Notes: generated by a model not told the origin, from the sequence alone. 64,000 nt of DNA from Jiangella alba (GCF_900106035.1 NZ_FNUC01000003.1:1240001-1304000), one strand, 5' to 3'. Counted from the first letter of the stretch, positions 1-8,010 are shown. Program-made: numbers and translations.

Positions 1-1260
1 CGAGCGGCCGCCGTCGTAGTCACGGCACCACGAGATCGGGTGGAACGCGCCGTTCGCGCCCTCGCCCGGCTCATAGGTGTTCTCCTGGACCTGCGCGACG
101 GTGTGCACCGTGCCGACCGGGTTGGGCGCCCAGTTGGTCCAGCGGTCCGTGAGCGTCAGCTCCAGCGGCAGCCCGTCGTTGGCCGGGTGCTGCCGGTCGA
201 CGATGCTGACGGTGGCCTCCAGCGCCGGCACCGGCGGCGGCTCGACGATATCGCCGGCGAAGAACTGCAGCTCGGCCAGCTGCGTGATGGAGTCGCCGGA
301 GTTGCGGGTGATGTCCAGCCGGAGGTACTCGTAGGCCGTCGTGTTCGCGATCGTGTAGGCCTTGGTCTGGAACCGCTCCGGGAAGTCCTCGTTGGTCCGC
401 CGGTCGATGTCGGTCCAGGTCGTCCCGTCGTTCGAGCCCTGCAGGGTCCAGTCCTGCGGGTCGCGGCCGGCGGAGTCGTTGGCCGACGACAGCGCGTACT
501 GGTTCACCGCGGCCGCCTCGGTCAGCCGGACGGTGATCTGCGCCGTCCGCACGAAGCCCAGCCACTTGGTGTTGACGTTGCCGTCGACCAGCTTGGGCGC
601 GTCCTCGTTCGGCGGGTTGTTGGCGGTGGCGCTGACGGAGGCGACGTCGAGCGAGTCGGGCAGCGCGCCGACCGGCCGGGAGCCGATCAGCCCGGTGAAC
701 CACTCCGACCGCTCCTGCGCGCGCGAGGCGTCGCCGATGCCGAGGAAGCCGCCGCCGTCCTCGACGAAGGCCTCGAGCGCGTCCTCCTGGGACGGCGTCA
801 GCTCGGTGCCGATGGCGGACAGGAACACGACACCGCGGTAGCCGGCCAGCGTGCTCGCCGAGAAGCTGGCGGGGTCCGACGACACGTCGACGCCGATGCC
901 GCTGGCCGCGCCCAGCTCCTGCACCGCCGCGACTGCGGCCGCGACGGGGTCGACCTGCTCGGCGGCGGCGCCGTGGAAGACCAGCACCTTGGCGCCGTCG
1001 GCGGCGTTCGCCTTGGCGGCGGCCAGCGCCTGGCGTGCGGCGGGGCTGGCGTCGTCAGCGGCGTTGGAGGCCTTGTCGGCCGGTGCGCTGGAGGCGCTCG
1101 GCGAGGGTTCGGCCGGTTCCGGCTCCGGCTGCCCCTGCGCGGGCAGCGCGGTCACGCTCAGCGCCAGGACGGCCGTGCTCGCCAGGACGATCGTGCGGCG
1201 CCACCGTGCGGATCTCGCCGGTGGCCCTCCTCCCGGACGGACGAGGCTGGTGCGTCTCAT
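1..1260 (-). CDS. Secreted ThuA-like protein with inserted F5/8 type C (discoidin) domain, 3' end cut off
   Basis: 420 codons are visible; the gene runs off the left edge, so its C terminus is missing. The start is an ATG preceded by AAGGAG at good spacing. An N-terminal signal segment (about residues 20-45, ending near ALPAQG) is followed by an Ala/Pro/Ser-rich linker. Residues about 88-180 read as the first half of a ThuA (class-I glutamine-amidotransferase-like) fold, with KVLVFHGAA and VEDGGGFLGIGDA. About 200-335 read as a discoidin-type carbohydrate-binding domain (DGNVNTKWLGF, WTLQGSNDGTTWT). From about 355 the ThuA fold resumes with HPANDGLPL and the typical HPISWCRDYDGGRS. The discoidin domain therefore seems inserted inside ThuA. 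The role is probably extracellular sugar binding or processing; no reaction is established. It lies 82 bp downstream of the laccase gene on the same strand. Confidence 0.8.
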   Translation of the reverse strand, partial: MRRTSLVRPGGGPPARSARWRRTIVLASTAVLALSVTALPAQGQPEPEPAEPSPSASSAPADKASNAADDASPAARQALAAAKANAADGAKVLVFHGAAAEQVDPVAAAVAAVQELGAASGIGVDVSSDPASFSASTLAGYRGVVFLSAIGTELTPSQEDALEAFVEDGGGFLGIGDASRAQERSEWFTGLIGSRPVGALPDSLDVASVSATANNPPNEDAPKLVDGNVNTKWLGFVRTAQITVRLTEAAAVNQYALSSANDSAGRDPQDWTLQGSNDGTTWTDIDRRTNEDFPERFQTKAYTIANTTAYEYLRLDITRNSGDSITQLAELQFFAGDIVEPPPVPALEATVSIVDRQHPANDGLPLELTLTDRWTNWAPNPVGTVHTVAQVQENTYEPGEGANGAFHPISWCRDYDGGRS

Positions 1261-1342
1261 CGTTGCTCCTTCGATCGAGGTGCGCTCGTGCCTGTGCGTT
1301 CTCGGCCCTGATGGATGTCAGCGGTGGTGCGGGCGGTCCTGC

Positions 1343-2368
1343 CTAGCCGGCGTGGCCCCCGTGTCCTCCTCCGTGTCCTGCGTGGTAGCGGTCGATCGCC
1401 TCCTGTGCGTGGTCGGGGATGCTGCCGTCCTCGTTGCGGACCAGGAAGACGCCGGACATGCCGCCGTCGGAGTGGAACTGCACGTGGCAGTGGTACATCC
1501 ACGCGCCGGGGCCGACGCCTTCGCCGGCGATCACCTGGAACCCGAACGAGCTGCCGGGGTTGAGGTCCTTGTTGTCGACCGCCGGGGTGGGGTCGTTGGG
1601 GCCGTCGAGGTAGCCGGTCCGGTTGTCGGCCCACCGGTGGGCGTGCACGTGGAAGGTGTGCTCCATGCTTCCGTGGCCGATCGCCAGCCACTCCACGCGC
1701 TCGCCCAGCACGGCGTCGAACATCGGCGTCTCGGGCGCCATCTTGTTGTTGATCGTCATGTCGTTGAACACGACGACGAACGTCTTGTCCGGCAGCAGGT
1801 CGCCCTTGCGGCGCACGATCAGGCCGCCGTAGAGGCCCTTCTGCAGGCCCTGGGTGCCGTGGTCGCCGTACGCGTGGTCGTGGTAGTGCCAGTAGCCCGC
1901 GCTGCCCGGCAGCCAGGCCCGTCCGCCCGCCGTCGTGCGCTCCCTGGTGCGCCACACGTAGGTGCGGGTCTCGCCCGGCAGGTTGTAGGACGCGTTGAAC
2001 GCGGAGCCGTCGGAGAAGACGTCGTAGTCGACGCCGTGCGGGTGGATGGACAGCCGCTGGTCGGTCGTGTTGACCAGCGTGATCTCCAGGGTGTCGCCCT
2101 CGACGATGTCCAGCAGCGGGCCGGGGATGGTCGCCTCGCCGGGCGCCAGGCCGTAGCCGATCAGTCCGCCGGGCATCGCCTCGGCGTACATCGTCACGCG
2201 GTGGGTCGTGCCGCTCGCCCGGGCCGTGTTCTGCCCGGGCGCTGGGCTCGCCGCCACCGCGCTCGTGGCCGCGGCGGCGGGGAAGGCCGCGGTCGCGACC
2301 GCGCCGGCCAGCACCGACCGGCGGGTCAGGTGCCCTAACCAGCCACGTCGGACGGGGTTGTCAGCCAT
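1343..2368 (-). CDS. TAT-exported two-domain (small) laccase, multicopper oxidase
   Basis: 341 aa, the usual length of Streptomyces small laccases (SLAC type). These are trimeric extracellular oxidases of phenols that reduce O2 to water. All copper motifs are present: HPHG (about 109-112), HYHDH (161-165), HTFHVHAH (237-244) and HCHVQFHSDGGM (293-304), which contains the type-1 Cys/His/Met set. A twin-arginine signal (TRRSVLAG, RR at 16-17) followed by an Ala-rich stretch implies folded export with copper already loaded. The C terminus is rich in His and Gly. The start chosen is the ATG at 2368, with GGAG 7 nt upstream. A start 12 codons further upstream lacks a ribosome site and would push the TAT motif inward. 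It probably acts in lignin/phenol oxidation or copper detoxification. Confidence 0.93.
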   Translation of the reverse strand: MADNPVRRGWLGHLTRRSVLAGAVATAAFPAAAATSAVAASPAPGQNTARASGTTHRVTMYAEAMPGGLIGYGLAPGEATIPGPLLDIVEGDTLEITLVNTTDQRLSIHPHGVDYDVFSDGSAFNASYNLPGETRTYVWRTRERTTAGGRAWLPGSAGYWHYHDHAYGDHGTQGLQKGLYGGLIVRRKGDLLPDKTFVVVFNDMTINNKMAPETPMFDAVLGERVEWLAIGHGSMEHTFHVHAHRWADNRTGYLDGPNDPTPAVDNKDLNPGSSFGFQVIAGEGVGPGAWMYHCHVQFHSDGGMSGVFLVRNEDGSIPDHAQEAIDRYHAGHGGGHGGHAG

Positions 2369-2718
2369 GGGGTCTCCATTCCGTGAGTCCCGGGGCGCGA
2401 GCACCGGAGACCGGGGGTGGGGCCGGCATCACCACCGCAGGGCATGGACGACCCCCGACGGTCGCTGATCCACTCCGACCCGTACATGGCTCCGCACAGT
2501 AAAGGGGCTTTTGCATGCACGTCAACGGAAAGTTTCACGTTCGTCGACAAATGATCCGGCGGGTAACGCTTCGCGCCGTCTGCGTTCCAGATCCGATTCG
2601 ACCGAAAAGGCGCAGGTGTCGCCTGTGTTGGGGTTCGGTACGGGCGGCTTTCCGCCTGCACCGTGGCGGGCGGCCGTCCGGTCGACGACTTAGGACGAGC
2701 GACGAAGGACTTTTGCAA
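2369..2718. other. Intergenic region upstream of the laccase, no gene supported
   Basis: Short overlapping reading frames on both strands give arginine/proline-rich translations without recognisable motifs or ribosome sites. The laccase promoter must lie here, but no convincing -35/-10 pair was assigned. Confidence 0.4.
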
Positions 2719-2734
2719 GTTACCGTGAGGTAAC
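2719..2734. promoter_or_regulatory. Palindrome GTTACC-GTGA-GGTAAC, possible TetR-type operator
   Basis: A perfect 6-bp inverted repeat with a 4-nt centre. The symmetry resembles TetR-family operators. No gene start lies close on either strand (the laccase starts 350 bp away), so its target is unclear. Confidence 0.3.
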
Positions 2735-3269
2735 GGTTGTGTCAGCAGGCGCCCGCTCGGTACGGTCCCAGTCGTCAGTGGTGTGGGTCACCGCAGGGCA
2801 GGGCCGGAGCCTGTGGCACGCCACCACGGACGAGCGCAACCGGCGGTCCGCATGGCCGCCGGACGATGACGCCCGTCCGAGGTGAGGTGGTCACATGCGC
2901 CGCGAGGGACACCGGTTCACGTCCACCGGTCCTGCTCCGGTCACCCGCGCGCCGCCGGCTTCCCGTCCGTTGCCGGTGTCCCGTCCGCCGCCGGTTCGGC
3001 GCCTGCCGCCCGCTCGGCGCCTGGTGCCGGCTCGGCGTCTGCCGCCGGAGCTCGCGTCCCGGGCCGGTCCGGGATGGGCGGGGTGCGCCGGGTGCTCGTC
3101 AGGCTGGTACTCCGGAGGCTGATGTTCCGGTGGCCGGCGGTCCGGCGCCGCGCTGGTGTGACGGCGGCATCGTCGCCGGTAGGCGCCCTGATCCGTCCCC
3201 GCGGATCGCGTCGCCGGCCGTACCGCAGTCGGCCGGCGCAGCGGCGCCGGCTCCGGCGCCGTCGACGTC
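2735..3269. other. Gene-poor low-complexity GC-rich DNA
   Basis: Degenerate repeats of a CTCGGCGCCTG-like unit occur around 2990-3060. Open frames on both strands translate only to Arg/Pro/Ala-rich low-complexity sequence. No coding gene is supported. Confidence 0.4.
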
Positions 3270-3345
3270 GTTCCGCGAGTCTGTCGGTGCCCGCCCGTAG
3301 GGTGGGCCCCCTCCCTAGAGGGGCGGGTCATACCTACCTCAGCGA
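3270..3345. repeat. Hairpin repeat element, copy 1
   Basis: A 76-bp element repeated almost exactly at 3427-3503. Inside it CCCGCCC (3290-3296) pairs with GGGCGGG (3321-3327), with a shorter inner GGG/CCC stem, so the RNA of either strand could fold into a strong hairpin. The flanking GAGGTAGGT (minus strand) and CTGTCGGTG parts are also conserved between copies. No T-run follows, so it is not a classical terminator. Confidence 0.7.
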
Positions 3346-3358
3346 CGCCGATCGCTCC

Positions 3359-3403
3359 GTCCGGCGGGGCCACCTGCTTCGTCCGGCGGGGGCCACCTGC
3401 TTC
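3359..3403. repeat. Short tandem repeat, two units of 22-23 bp
   Basis: The unit GTCCGGCGGG-G-CCACCTGCTTC occurs twice head to tail between the two hairpin elements; the second unit has one extra G. Confidence 0.6.
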
Positions 3404-3426
3404 GTCCCGCGCGCGTGGGCAACGTG

Positions 3427-3503
3427 GTTCGGCGAGTCTGTCGGTGCCCGCCCGTAGGGTGGGCTCCCTCCCTAGAAGGGGCGGGTCATACCTACCTCAG
3501 CGA
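3427..3503. repeat. Hairpin repeat element, copy 2
   Basis: Second copy of the element at 3270-3345, differing at a few positions and by one inserted base in the loop, with the outer CCCGCCC/GGGCGGG stem intact. Its right edge covers the stop codon of the small membrane-protein gene that reads leftward into it, so it lies at the start of that gene's 3' untranslated region. Confidence 0.7.
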
Positions 3504-3640
3504 ACGTTGGCCATCACGAGCAGCGCCAGCACCGCCACCACGCCGACGGACAACCGCAGGCTCAGGTTCGGCTGCTCCGGTCCGAGCAGCCAGCGGCGCA
3601 GTCGCGCGAGCGAACGCAGTCCGGTGAACGTGGGAGTCAC
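3497..3640 (-). CDS. Small single-pass membrane protein, 47 aa, unknown function
   Basis: Starts at a GTG preceded by GGAGGGG at proper spacing, the main reason to call it. The N-terminal half is basic (RSLARLRRWLLG). The C-terminal end is one hydrophobic helix of about 18 residues (SVGVVAVLALLVMANVR), so it should sit in the membrane with its N terminus inside. No family was recognised. A longer in-frame extension to 3814 has no ribosome site and low-complexity sequence. The stop lies within hairpin repeat copy 2, and copy 1 follows 80 bp further along the same transcript, which could affect message stability. A chance open frame remains possible. Confidence 0.45.
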   Translation of the reverse strand: MTPTFTGLRSLARLRRWLLGPEQPNLSLRLSVGVVAVLALLVMANVR

Positions 3641-4170
3641 GGCACCCCTCCAGTCCGCGACCGGCCACTGCGCCGCCAATGACGCGGCGTCGATGCCGGG
3701 CGCACCTCGACCCAGACCGGGATTTCCTATCCGGCGCCGACGCGAATTGCCGGACACCCAGCGGCCGGCGGTTCTGGCGGCGAGAAAGCGCCGCGCGGAT
3801 CGGGGGCCGTTCACACGAATTGGGGCTGACGACCCCAGGATGACTCACCGCGAAACGGTCGTCAATACCCGCTGTCGCGCCGATGACCAGGCCGGTCACC
3901 AGCGCCGCCCGACCGGGTGGCACGGCTGGGCGGCCGGGCCGGGGACGCCGCCGGCTGGGCTGGCCCGCGCGGCGCCCCGGCCTCCCTGTCGTCGACCGCC
4001 CTCGAACCCGGCCGCCCGGACCCGGCCACCTCGACCCGGCCACCTCGAACCCCGCCGTCCCCGAACCCGGCCGCCGGGAACGAGCCGCCGCGAGGGCCGT
4101 TCGCACGTCCGCCTCGACCGCGCTGATCTCCGCCAGTCCCTCCTCGTGGGTGCCGTCCGGACGCTGCGAT
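3641..4170. other. Intergenic region without a supported gene
   Basis: About 530 bp. The right part (3990-4080) contains a degenerate CCCGGCCACCTCGAA repeat. Open frames translate to Pro/Arg-rich sequence on all strands. No promoter or RNA gene was recognised. Confidence 0.4.
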
Positions 4171-4650
4171 TTACCGGCCGGTCCGGCCGTCGATCAGCTC
4201 GCGCAGGATGTCGAGGTGCCCCGCGTGCCGCCCGGTCTCCTCGATCAGGTGCGTCAGCGCCCATCGCATCGATGGCGGACGGCGGCCGGAGTGCGCGGGG
4301 TGCTCGAGGCCGGCGCAAGCGGCGATGGCGCGGTCGGCGGCGGCGATGGCGTCGCGGTAGTCCTGGACGACGCTCGCCGCGGTCTCGTCCGGGCCGGCGT
4401 GGAAGGTGGCCGGCCAGCTGCGCACGTGCTCGCCGAGGAAGACGGCGCGCTCGACGTGGGCGAGGTGCTTCACCAGCCCGAGCAGGTTCGTGCCGGACGG
4501 GACGCCCGGAGTGCGGACCGCCGGTTCCGGGACGCCGGCCACCTTGGCCAGGACGCTCTCGCGCAGGTACGTCAGGAAGCCGGTGAGGACGTCCTTCTCG
4601 CCGGAGCCGGTCCGAGGCGGGGGCTGGTCGCGGCGTCGTCGGGGTGCCAT
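4171..4650 (-). CDS. DinB/DUF664 family protein
   Basis: 159 aa, full length for the DUF664 branch of the DinB four-helix metal-binding fold. Actinobacterial members are linked to mycothiol-dependent chemistry, but no reaction is known for this one. Family signatures are SGTNLLGLVKHLAHVE (first metal His) and HLIEETGRHAGHLDILRE (second and third His) near the C terminus. It resembles the protein at 8060-8638, which shares the LLGLVKH and RELIDGR parts, so the two are probably paralogues. GACACT lies 6 nt before the ATG and there is no ribosome site, consistent with a leaderless message. Confidence 0.85.
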   Translation of the reverse strand: MAPRRRRDQPPPRTGSGEKDVLTGFLTYLRESVLAKVAGVPEPAVRTPGVPSGTNLLGLVKHLAHVERAVFLGEHVRSWPATFHAGPDETAASVVQDYRDAIAAADRAIAACAGLEHPAHSGRRPPSMRWALTHLIEETGRHAGHLDILRELIDGRTGR

Positions 4651-4693
4651 GACGCCAGTGTCCGTGGCACGCGGGCCCGGGCGCCCGCCGTCG

Positions 4694-4705
4694 TGCAGAT
4701 CTGCA
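4694..4705. promoter_or_regulatory. 12-bp perfect palindrome TGCAGATCTGCA
   Basis: Lies between the XRE-cupin gene (ends 4712) and the DUF664 gene (starts 4650), 44 bp upstream of the latter. It could be an operator for the DUF664 gene; the regulator is unknown. Confidence 0.3.
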
Positions 4706-4711
4706 ACGGCG

Positions 4712-5287
4712 TCAGGTGCCGTGCAGGTGCATGCGCTCGCCCTGGGTGCCGAAGATCGCGATGATCTCCGCCGGCCCGTCGTCGGCCGGGTTGCCGATCC
4801 AGTGCGGCGTCCGGGTGTCGAACTCGGCCGCCTCGCCGGCCCGCAGCAGGTGCTCGTCGCCGCCGAGGACGAGGCGGACGGCGCCCGAGAGCACGTAGAA
4901 CCACTCGTGACCGTCGTGCGTGCGCAGCTCCGGCGGCGGCAGCGTCGCCGCCGGCGGGTACAGCACCTTGTACGCCTGCACTCCGCCCGCCTGCCTCGTG
5001 AGCGGCACGAACGTCAGGCCGAACCGCCGCACGGGCCGCAGGTGCACGCGCGGATCGCCGACCCTGGGCGCGTCGACCAGTTCGCCGATCGGCACCCCGT
5101 ACGCCCGCGACAGCGGCAGCAGCTGGCCCAGCGTCGGCTGCACGCGGCCGGTCTCGAGCCGCGACAGCGTGCTCGGCGTGATGCCGGTGCGCCCGGACAG
5201 CTCGGCCAGCGTCAGCCCGGACCGGTGCCGCAGCCCGCGCAGCCGCGCGCCCACGGCCCGCACGACCGCGTCGTCCTCGTCACCCAT
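4712..5287 (-). CDS. XRE-family transcriptional regulator with C-terminal cupin domain
   Basis: 191 aa. Residues about 12-66 form an XRE helix-turn-helix (LRGLRHRSGLTLAELSGRTG, then PSTLSRLETGRVQPTLGQLL). The C-terminal half is a cupin beta-barrel ending in metal/ligand motifs (THDGHEWFYVLSGAVRLVLG, FDTRTPHWIGNP). This is the common one-component sensor layout for small-molecule or amine control. TACCTT lies exactly 6 nt before the ATG without a ribosome site, so the message is probably leaderless. The promoter overlaps an inverted repeat, suggesting autoregulation. It sits between the DUF664 and AhpD-like genes, all on the minus strand. Confidence 0.9.
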   Translation of the reverse strand: MGDEDDAVVRAVGARLRGLRHRSGLTLAELSGRTGITPSTLSRLETGRVQPTLGQLLPLSRAYGVPIGELVDAPRVGDPRVHLRPVRRFGLTFVPLTRQAGGVQAYKVLYPPAATLPPPELRTHDGHEWFYVLSGAVRLVLGGDEHLLRAGEAAEFDTRTPHWIGNPADDGPAEIIAIFGTQGERMHLHGT

Positions 5288-5299
5288 ACCTGCAAGGTA
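5287..5299 (-). promoter_or_regulatory. Leaderless promoter and overlapping inverted repeat of the XRE-cupin gene
   Basis: On the minus strand TACCTT (5294-5299) is followed by six bases and the ATG. The same bases form the near-palindrome TACCT-GCA-AGGTA, a possible autoregulatory site. Confidence 0.45.
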
Positions 5300-5300
5300 C

Positions 5301-5750
5301 TCAGGCGAACGACTCCGGGGTCATGCGGACGGCGACGCTGACCCGGTTCCAGGCGTTGATCGTCGTGATGATCATGACCAGCTGGGCCAGCTGCGCGTCG
5401 TCGTAGTGGGCGCGGGCCCGCTCCCAGACGTCGTCCGGCACGCGCGGCGCGCCCTCGCTGAGCCGCGTCATCGACTCCGCCAGCGCGAGCGCCGCCCGCT
5501 CGCCCTCGGTGAACGCGGGGCCCTCGTCCCAGGCGGCGACGGCGTAGACGCGGGCCGGCGACTCGCCGCCCTTGACGGCGTCGTGGCTGTGCGAGTCGAC
5601 GCAGTAGGCGCAGCCGTTGATCTGGCTGACCCGCAGCTTCACGAGGTCGAGCAGACCGGCCGGGAGGTCACCCTGGAGGGAGCGGCTGTCGAGGGCGATC
5701 AGTGCCTTGTACGCCGCAGGGGCGAGCGCGGCGATGTCCATGCGTGTCAT
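5301..5750 (-). CDS. AhpD-like / carboxymuconolactone decarboxylase family protein
   Basis: 149 aa, an all-helical CMD-family protein. The redox pair sits in GCAYCVDSHSHDA (about residues 46-58), the CxxC-x3-H pattern of alkylhydroperoxidase AhpD-type proteins, so a thiol-dependent peroxidase-like role is likely. The start taken is the ATG at 5750, because TACGGT lies exactly 6 bases upstream (leaderless promoter); a second in-frame ATG at 5741 is possible. It is divergent from the MocR-type regulator at 5817, and the 66-bp gap holds that regulator's probable operators, so it may be the regulated target. Confidence 0.88.
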   Translation of the reverse strand: MTRMDIAALAPAAYKALIALDSRSLQGDLPAGLLDLVKLRVSQINGCAYCVDSHSHDAVKGGESPARVYAVAAWDEGPAFTEGERAALALAESMTRLSEGAPRVPDDVWERARAHYDDAQLAQLVMIITTINAWNRVSVAVRMTPESFA

Positions 5751-5756
5751 GTCGTC

Positions 5757-5762
5757 ACCGTA
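5757..5762 (-). promoter_or_regulatory. Leaderless -10 box of the AhpD-like gene
   Basis: TACGGT (TANNNT type) on the minus strand, six bases before the ATG at 5750, with no ribosome site between. Confidence 0.45.
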
Positions 5763-5771
5763 CGGCGCTAC

Positions 5772-5818
5772 ATTGGTCTCGCCACAGTGACAATTCACGC
5801 CCAGCTGATTGGTCCAAT
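5772..5818. promoter_or_regulatory. Probable MocR-type operator: two direct ATTGGTC repeats and a palindrome
   Basis: ATTGGTC occurs at 5772-5778 and 5808-5814, 36 bp apart. The second copy is the left arm of ATTGG-T-CCAAT (5808-5818), which overlaps the regulator's own ATG. MocR/GabR-type regulators typically bind direct repeats in the divergent gap beside their own gene. Confidence 0.55.
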
Positions 5819-7277
5819 GGAGTTCCACGTCAGTCTCGACGGCCCCGGCGACCTCGTCGCCCGGATCTACCGGTCCCTGCGCGACGGCGTGCGCGACGGG
5901 CGGCTGCGTCCCGGCGACCGGCTCCCGCCGTCGCGCGAGCTGGCCCGCACACTGGACGTGTCGCGCGGCACTGTGGCGACGGCGTACGAGCGGCTGACGG
6001 CGGAGGGCTTCCTCGAGGGCCGGGTCGGTGCCGGGACGTTCGTCGCGGCGGGCGCGGGCACGGGCGCGGCGGGGCCGGCGGGGCCGGCGGGCACGGCCGC
6101 GCCGCCGGCCTCGCCGGACGGGGGACTGCGGCCGCGGACGGACTGGGTGGCGGCGCGATGGTCGCCCGGGCCGCGGACGGCCGCGCGGTACGACTTCACC
6201 GTCGGGGTGCCGGACACCCGGCTGTTCCCGTACGACACCTGGCGGCGGCTGATCGCGGCCGAGTGGCGGCACGGACGCGAGCCCGCCGGCTACGCCGACC
6301 CGGCCGGCCATCCCGGTCTGCGCGACGCCATCGCCCGGTACGTCGGCTACGCGCGGTCGGTGCGGGCCGGCGCCGACGACGTCGTCGTGACCGGCGGCGC
6401 CCAGCAGGCCCTCGACCTCGTCGCGCGGGTGCTGCTCGCGCCGGGCGACGTCGTCGCCGTCGAGGAGCCGGGGTATCCGCCGGCGCGTGCGGCGTTCGCG
6501 GCGTACGGCGCGCGGGTCGTCGGCGTGCCCGTCGACGGCGACGGGCTGGTGGTGTCGCGGCTGCCGGCCGACGCGCGCCTGGTGTACGTGACGCCGTCGC
6601 ACCAGTTCCCGCTCGGCGTCGCGATGTCGCTGCCGCGCCGGCTCGAGCTGCTGGCCTGGGCCGGCGCGCACGACGCGGGCATCGTCGAGGACGACTACGA
6701 CAGCGAGTACCGCTTCGCCGACCGGCCGCTCGAGCCGCTGCACGGCCTCGACACCGGCGGGCGCGTCGTCTATGTCGGGACGTTCTCGAAGACCCTGCTC
6801 CCCGGGCTGCGGCTCGGCTTCGTCGTCGTGCCCCCGGGGCTGCGCCGGGCCGTGCGCACGGCCCGCAGCCTGGCCGACGGTCACGGCCCGGTCGCGACGG
6901 AGGCCGCGCTGGCGCGGTTCATGGACGAGGGACTGCTGGCGCGGCACATCCGGCGGACGGGGAAGGCGTACGGCGAGCGGCGGTCGGCCCTGCTGGCCGG
7001 GCTCGACGGTGCGCTGGCGCCGTACCTCGAGCCGGTGCCGTCGGCGGCCGGGCTGCACGTGTGCGCGCTGCTGCGTTCCGGTGACGGCGCGACGGCGGAG
7101 GCGGTGGCCGGACGGGCGCGGGCCGGCGGGGTGCTCGTCGAGCCGCTCGGCCGGTATCGGGCGGAGGCGGGCGGGCGCGGCGGGCTGGTGCTCGGGTACG
7201 GGGCGGTCGACGTGGCGGACGTGCCGGCCGGACTCGACCGGATCGCGGCGGCGTTCCGGGAGGTCACGCCGGGCTGA
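5817..7277 (+). CDS. MocR/PdxR-type regulator: GntR DNA-binding domain fused to PLP aminotransferase fold
   Basis: 486 aa. The N-terminal winged helix (about residues 10-75) has RPGDRLPPSRELARTLDVS and GTVATAYERLTAEGFLEGR, typical of GntR. A Gly/Ala/Pro-rich linker (about 80-105) leads to a fold-type I aminotransferase domain. The PLP lysine is in YVGTFSKTLLPGLRLGF and the PLP-phosphate Asp region in EDDYDSEYRF. Such proteins sense PLP or amino compounds and activate or repress neighbouring genes. The ATG chosen gives a complete winged helix; there is no ribosome site before it. The 3' end overlaps the 3' end of the convergent ComB-like gene by 14 bp. Confidence 0.9.
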   Translation: MEFHVSLDGPGDLVARIYRSLRDGVRDGRLRPGDRLPPSRELARTLDVSRGTVATAYERLTAEGFLEGRVGAGTFVAAGAGTGAAGPAGPAGTAAPPASPDGGLRPRTDWVAARWSPGPRTAARYDFTVGVPDTRLFPYDTWRRLIAAEWRHGREPAGYADPAGHPGLRDAIARYVGYARSVRAGADDVVVTGGAQQALDLVARVLLAPGDVVAVEEPGYPPARAAFAAYGARVVGVPVDGDGLVVSRLPADARLVYVTPSHQFPLGVAMSLPRRLELLAWAGAHDAGIVEDDYDSEYRFADRPLEPLHGLDTGGRVVYVGTFSKTLLPGLRLGFVVVPPGLRRAVRTARSLADGHGPVATEAALARFMDEGLLARHIRRTGKAYGERRSALLAGLDGALAPYLEPVPSAAGLHVCALLRSGDGATAEAVAGRARAGGVLVEPLGRYRAEAGGRGGLVLGYGAVDVADVPAGLDRIAAAFREVTPG

Positions 7278-8010
7278 ATCCGCCGTCCGTCAGCACCGGC
7301 ACCATCTCGCTGGTGTCGCGCTCGGCCGCGATGGCGACGTCGGCGGGGAAGCCGTACGCGACCAGTTCGCGGCCGGACGCGCAGTCGGCCAGCGTCGCGG
7401 CCAGCTCGTCGACGGCGTCGATGGCCGCGCGGGCGGCGGCCGCCTCGGGGGAGAGGTGCGCGCCGCCGATGCCGCCGACGATGGCGCCGGCGCCGAGCAG
7501 GTCCTCCAGCGCCGGGCGCAGGCTGCCGTCCGGCCAGCGCTCGCCCGCCGGGACGACGGCGACCGGCCGGTCCGCGGCACCGTAGCCCGACGCCGTCAGC
7601 CACCGTCCGATCGCGGCCGCGTTGCGCAGGCAGCCCGCCACCACGACGGCGCCGTCGTCCCTCGCCGCCGCTGCGATGGCCGACCCGTTCGGCGACGGCA
7701 GCACCAGCCGCGGCGGGGCCGGAGCCGCCCGCAGCGCCGCCGGCGACAGCGACCACGGGTGCTCGGCGCTGGTCGCCCGCCGGCCCACCGCCAGCCGGGC
7801 GCCGACGGTCTGCGCGTAGCCCGCCGCCGACTCGTCGCGCCAGGCGTACGGATACACCGTCGTGCCCGCGTCGGCCGCCACCGACACCGCCGTCGTGAAC
7901 GACAGCACGTCGACGACGACCAGGCAGGCGACGTGCGGAGCGAGCCGCCGCGCGCCGGCCAGGCCCCAGTCGACGCGGACACCGAAGCCGTCCTGGTCCC
8001 AGGCGTTCAC
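7264..8010 (-). CDS. 2-phosphosulfolactate phosphatase family protein (ComB-like)
   Basis: 248 aa, usual length for the ComB family. ComB hydrolyses 2-phosphosulfolactate in methanogen coenzyme M synthesis; bacterial homologues have mostly unknown substrates. Family signatures: CLVVVDVLSFTTAVSVAAD near the N terminus, LPSPNGSAIAAAA in the middle (phosphate-binding PSPNGS), and AVVPAGERWPDG followed by EDLLGAGAIV. The start is the GTG at 8010, with a weak GGACGG upstream. No other sulfolactate gene is nearby, so no pathway can be assigned. Confidence 0.8.
   Translation of the reverse strand: MNAWDQDGFGVRVDWGLAGARRLAPHVACLVVVDVLSFTTAVSVAADAGTTVYPYAWRDESAAGYAQTVGARLAVGRRATSAEHPWSLSPAALRAAPAPPRLVLPSPNGSAIAAAARDDGAVVVAGCLRNAAAIGRWLTASGYGAADRPVAVVPAGERWPDGSLRPALEDLLGAGAIVGGIGGAHLSPEAAAARAAIDAVDELAATLADCASGRELVAYGFPADVAIAAERDTSEMVPVLTDGGFSPA

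Noticed and set aside
2737-3373. Long frames on both strands in the gap after the laccase
   Set aside because: Low-complexity Arg/Pro/Ala sequence on both strands, no ribosome sites; explained by high GC content.
3883-4764. 293-codon plus-strand frame over the DUF664 gene
   Set aside because: Antisense shadow of the DUF664 gene, which has clear family motifs on the other strand.
5301-7058. 585-codon open frame on the minus strand covering the MocR gene
   Set aside because: Only its last 149 codons (the AhpD-like protein) make sense; the rest is an Arg/Pro/Gly-rich antisense shadow of the MocR gene with no ribosome site or domain.
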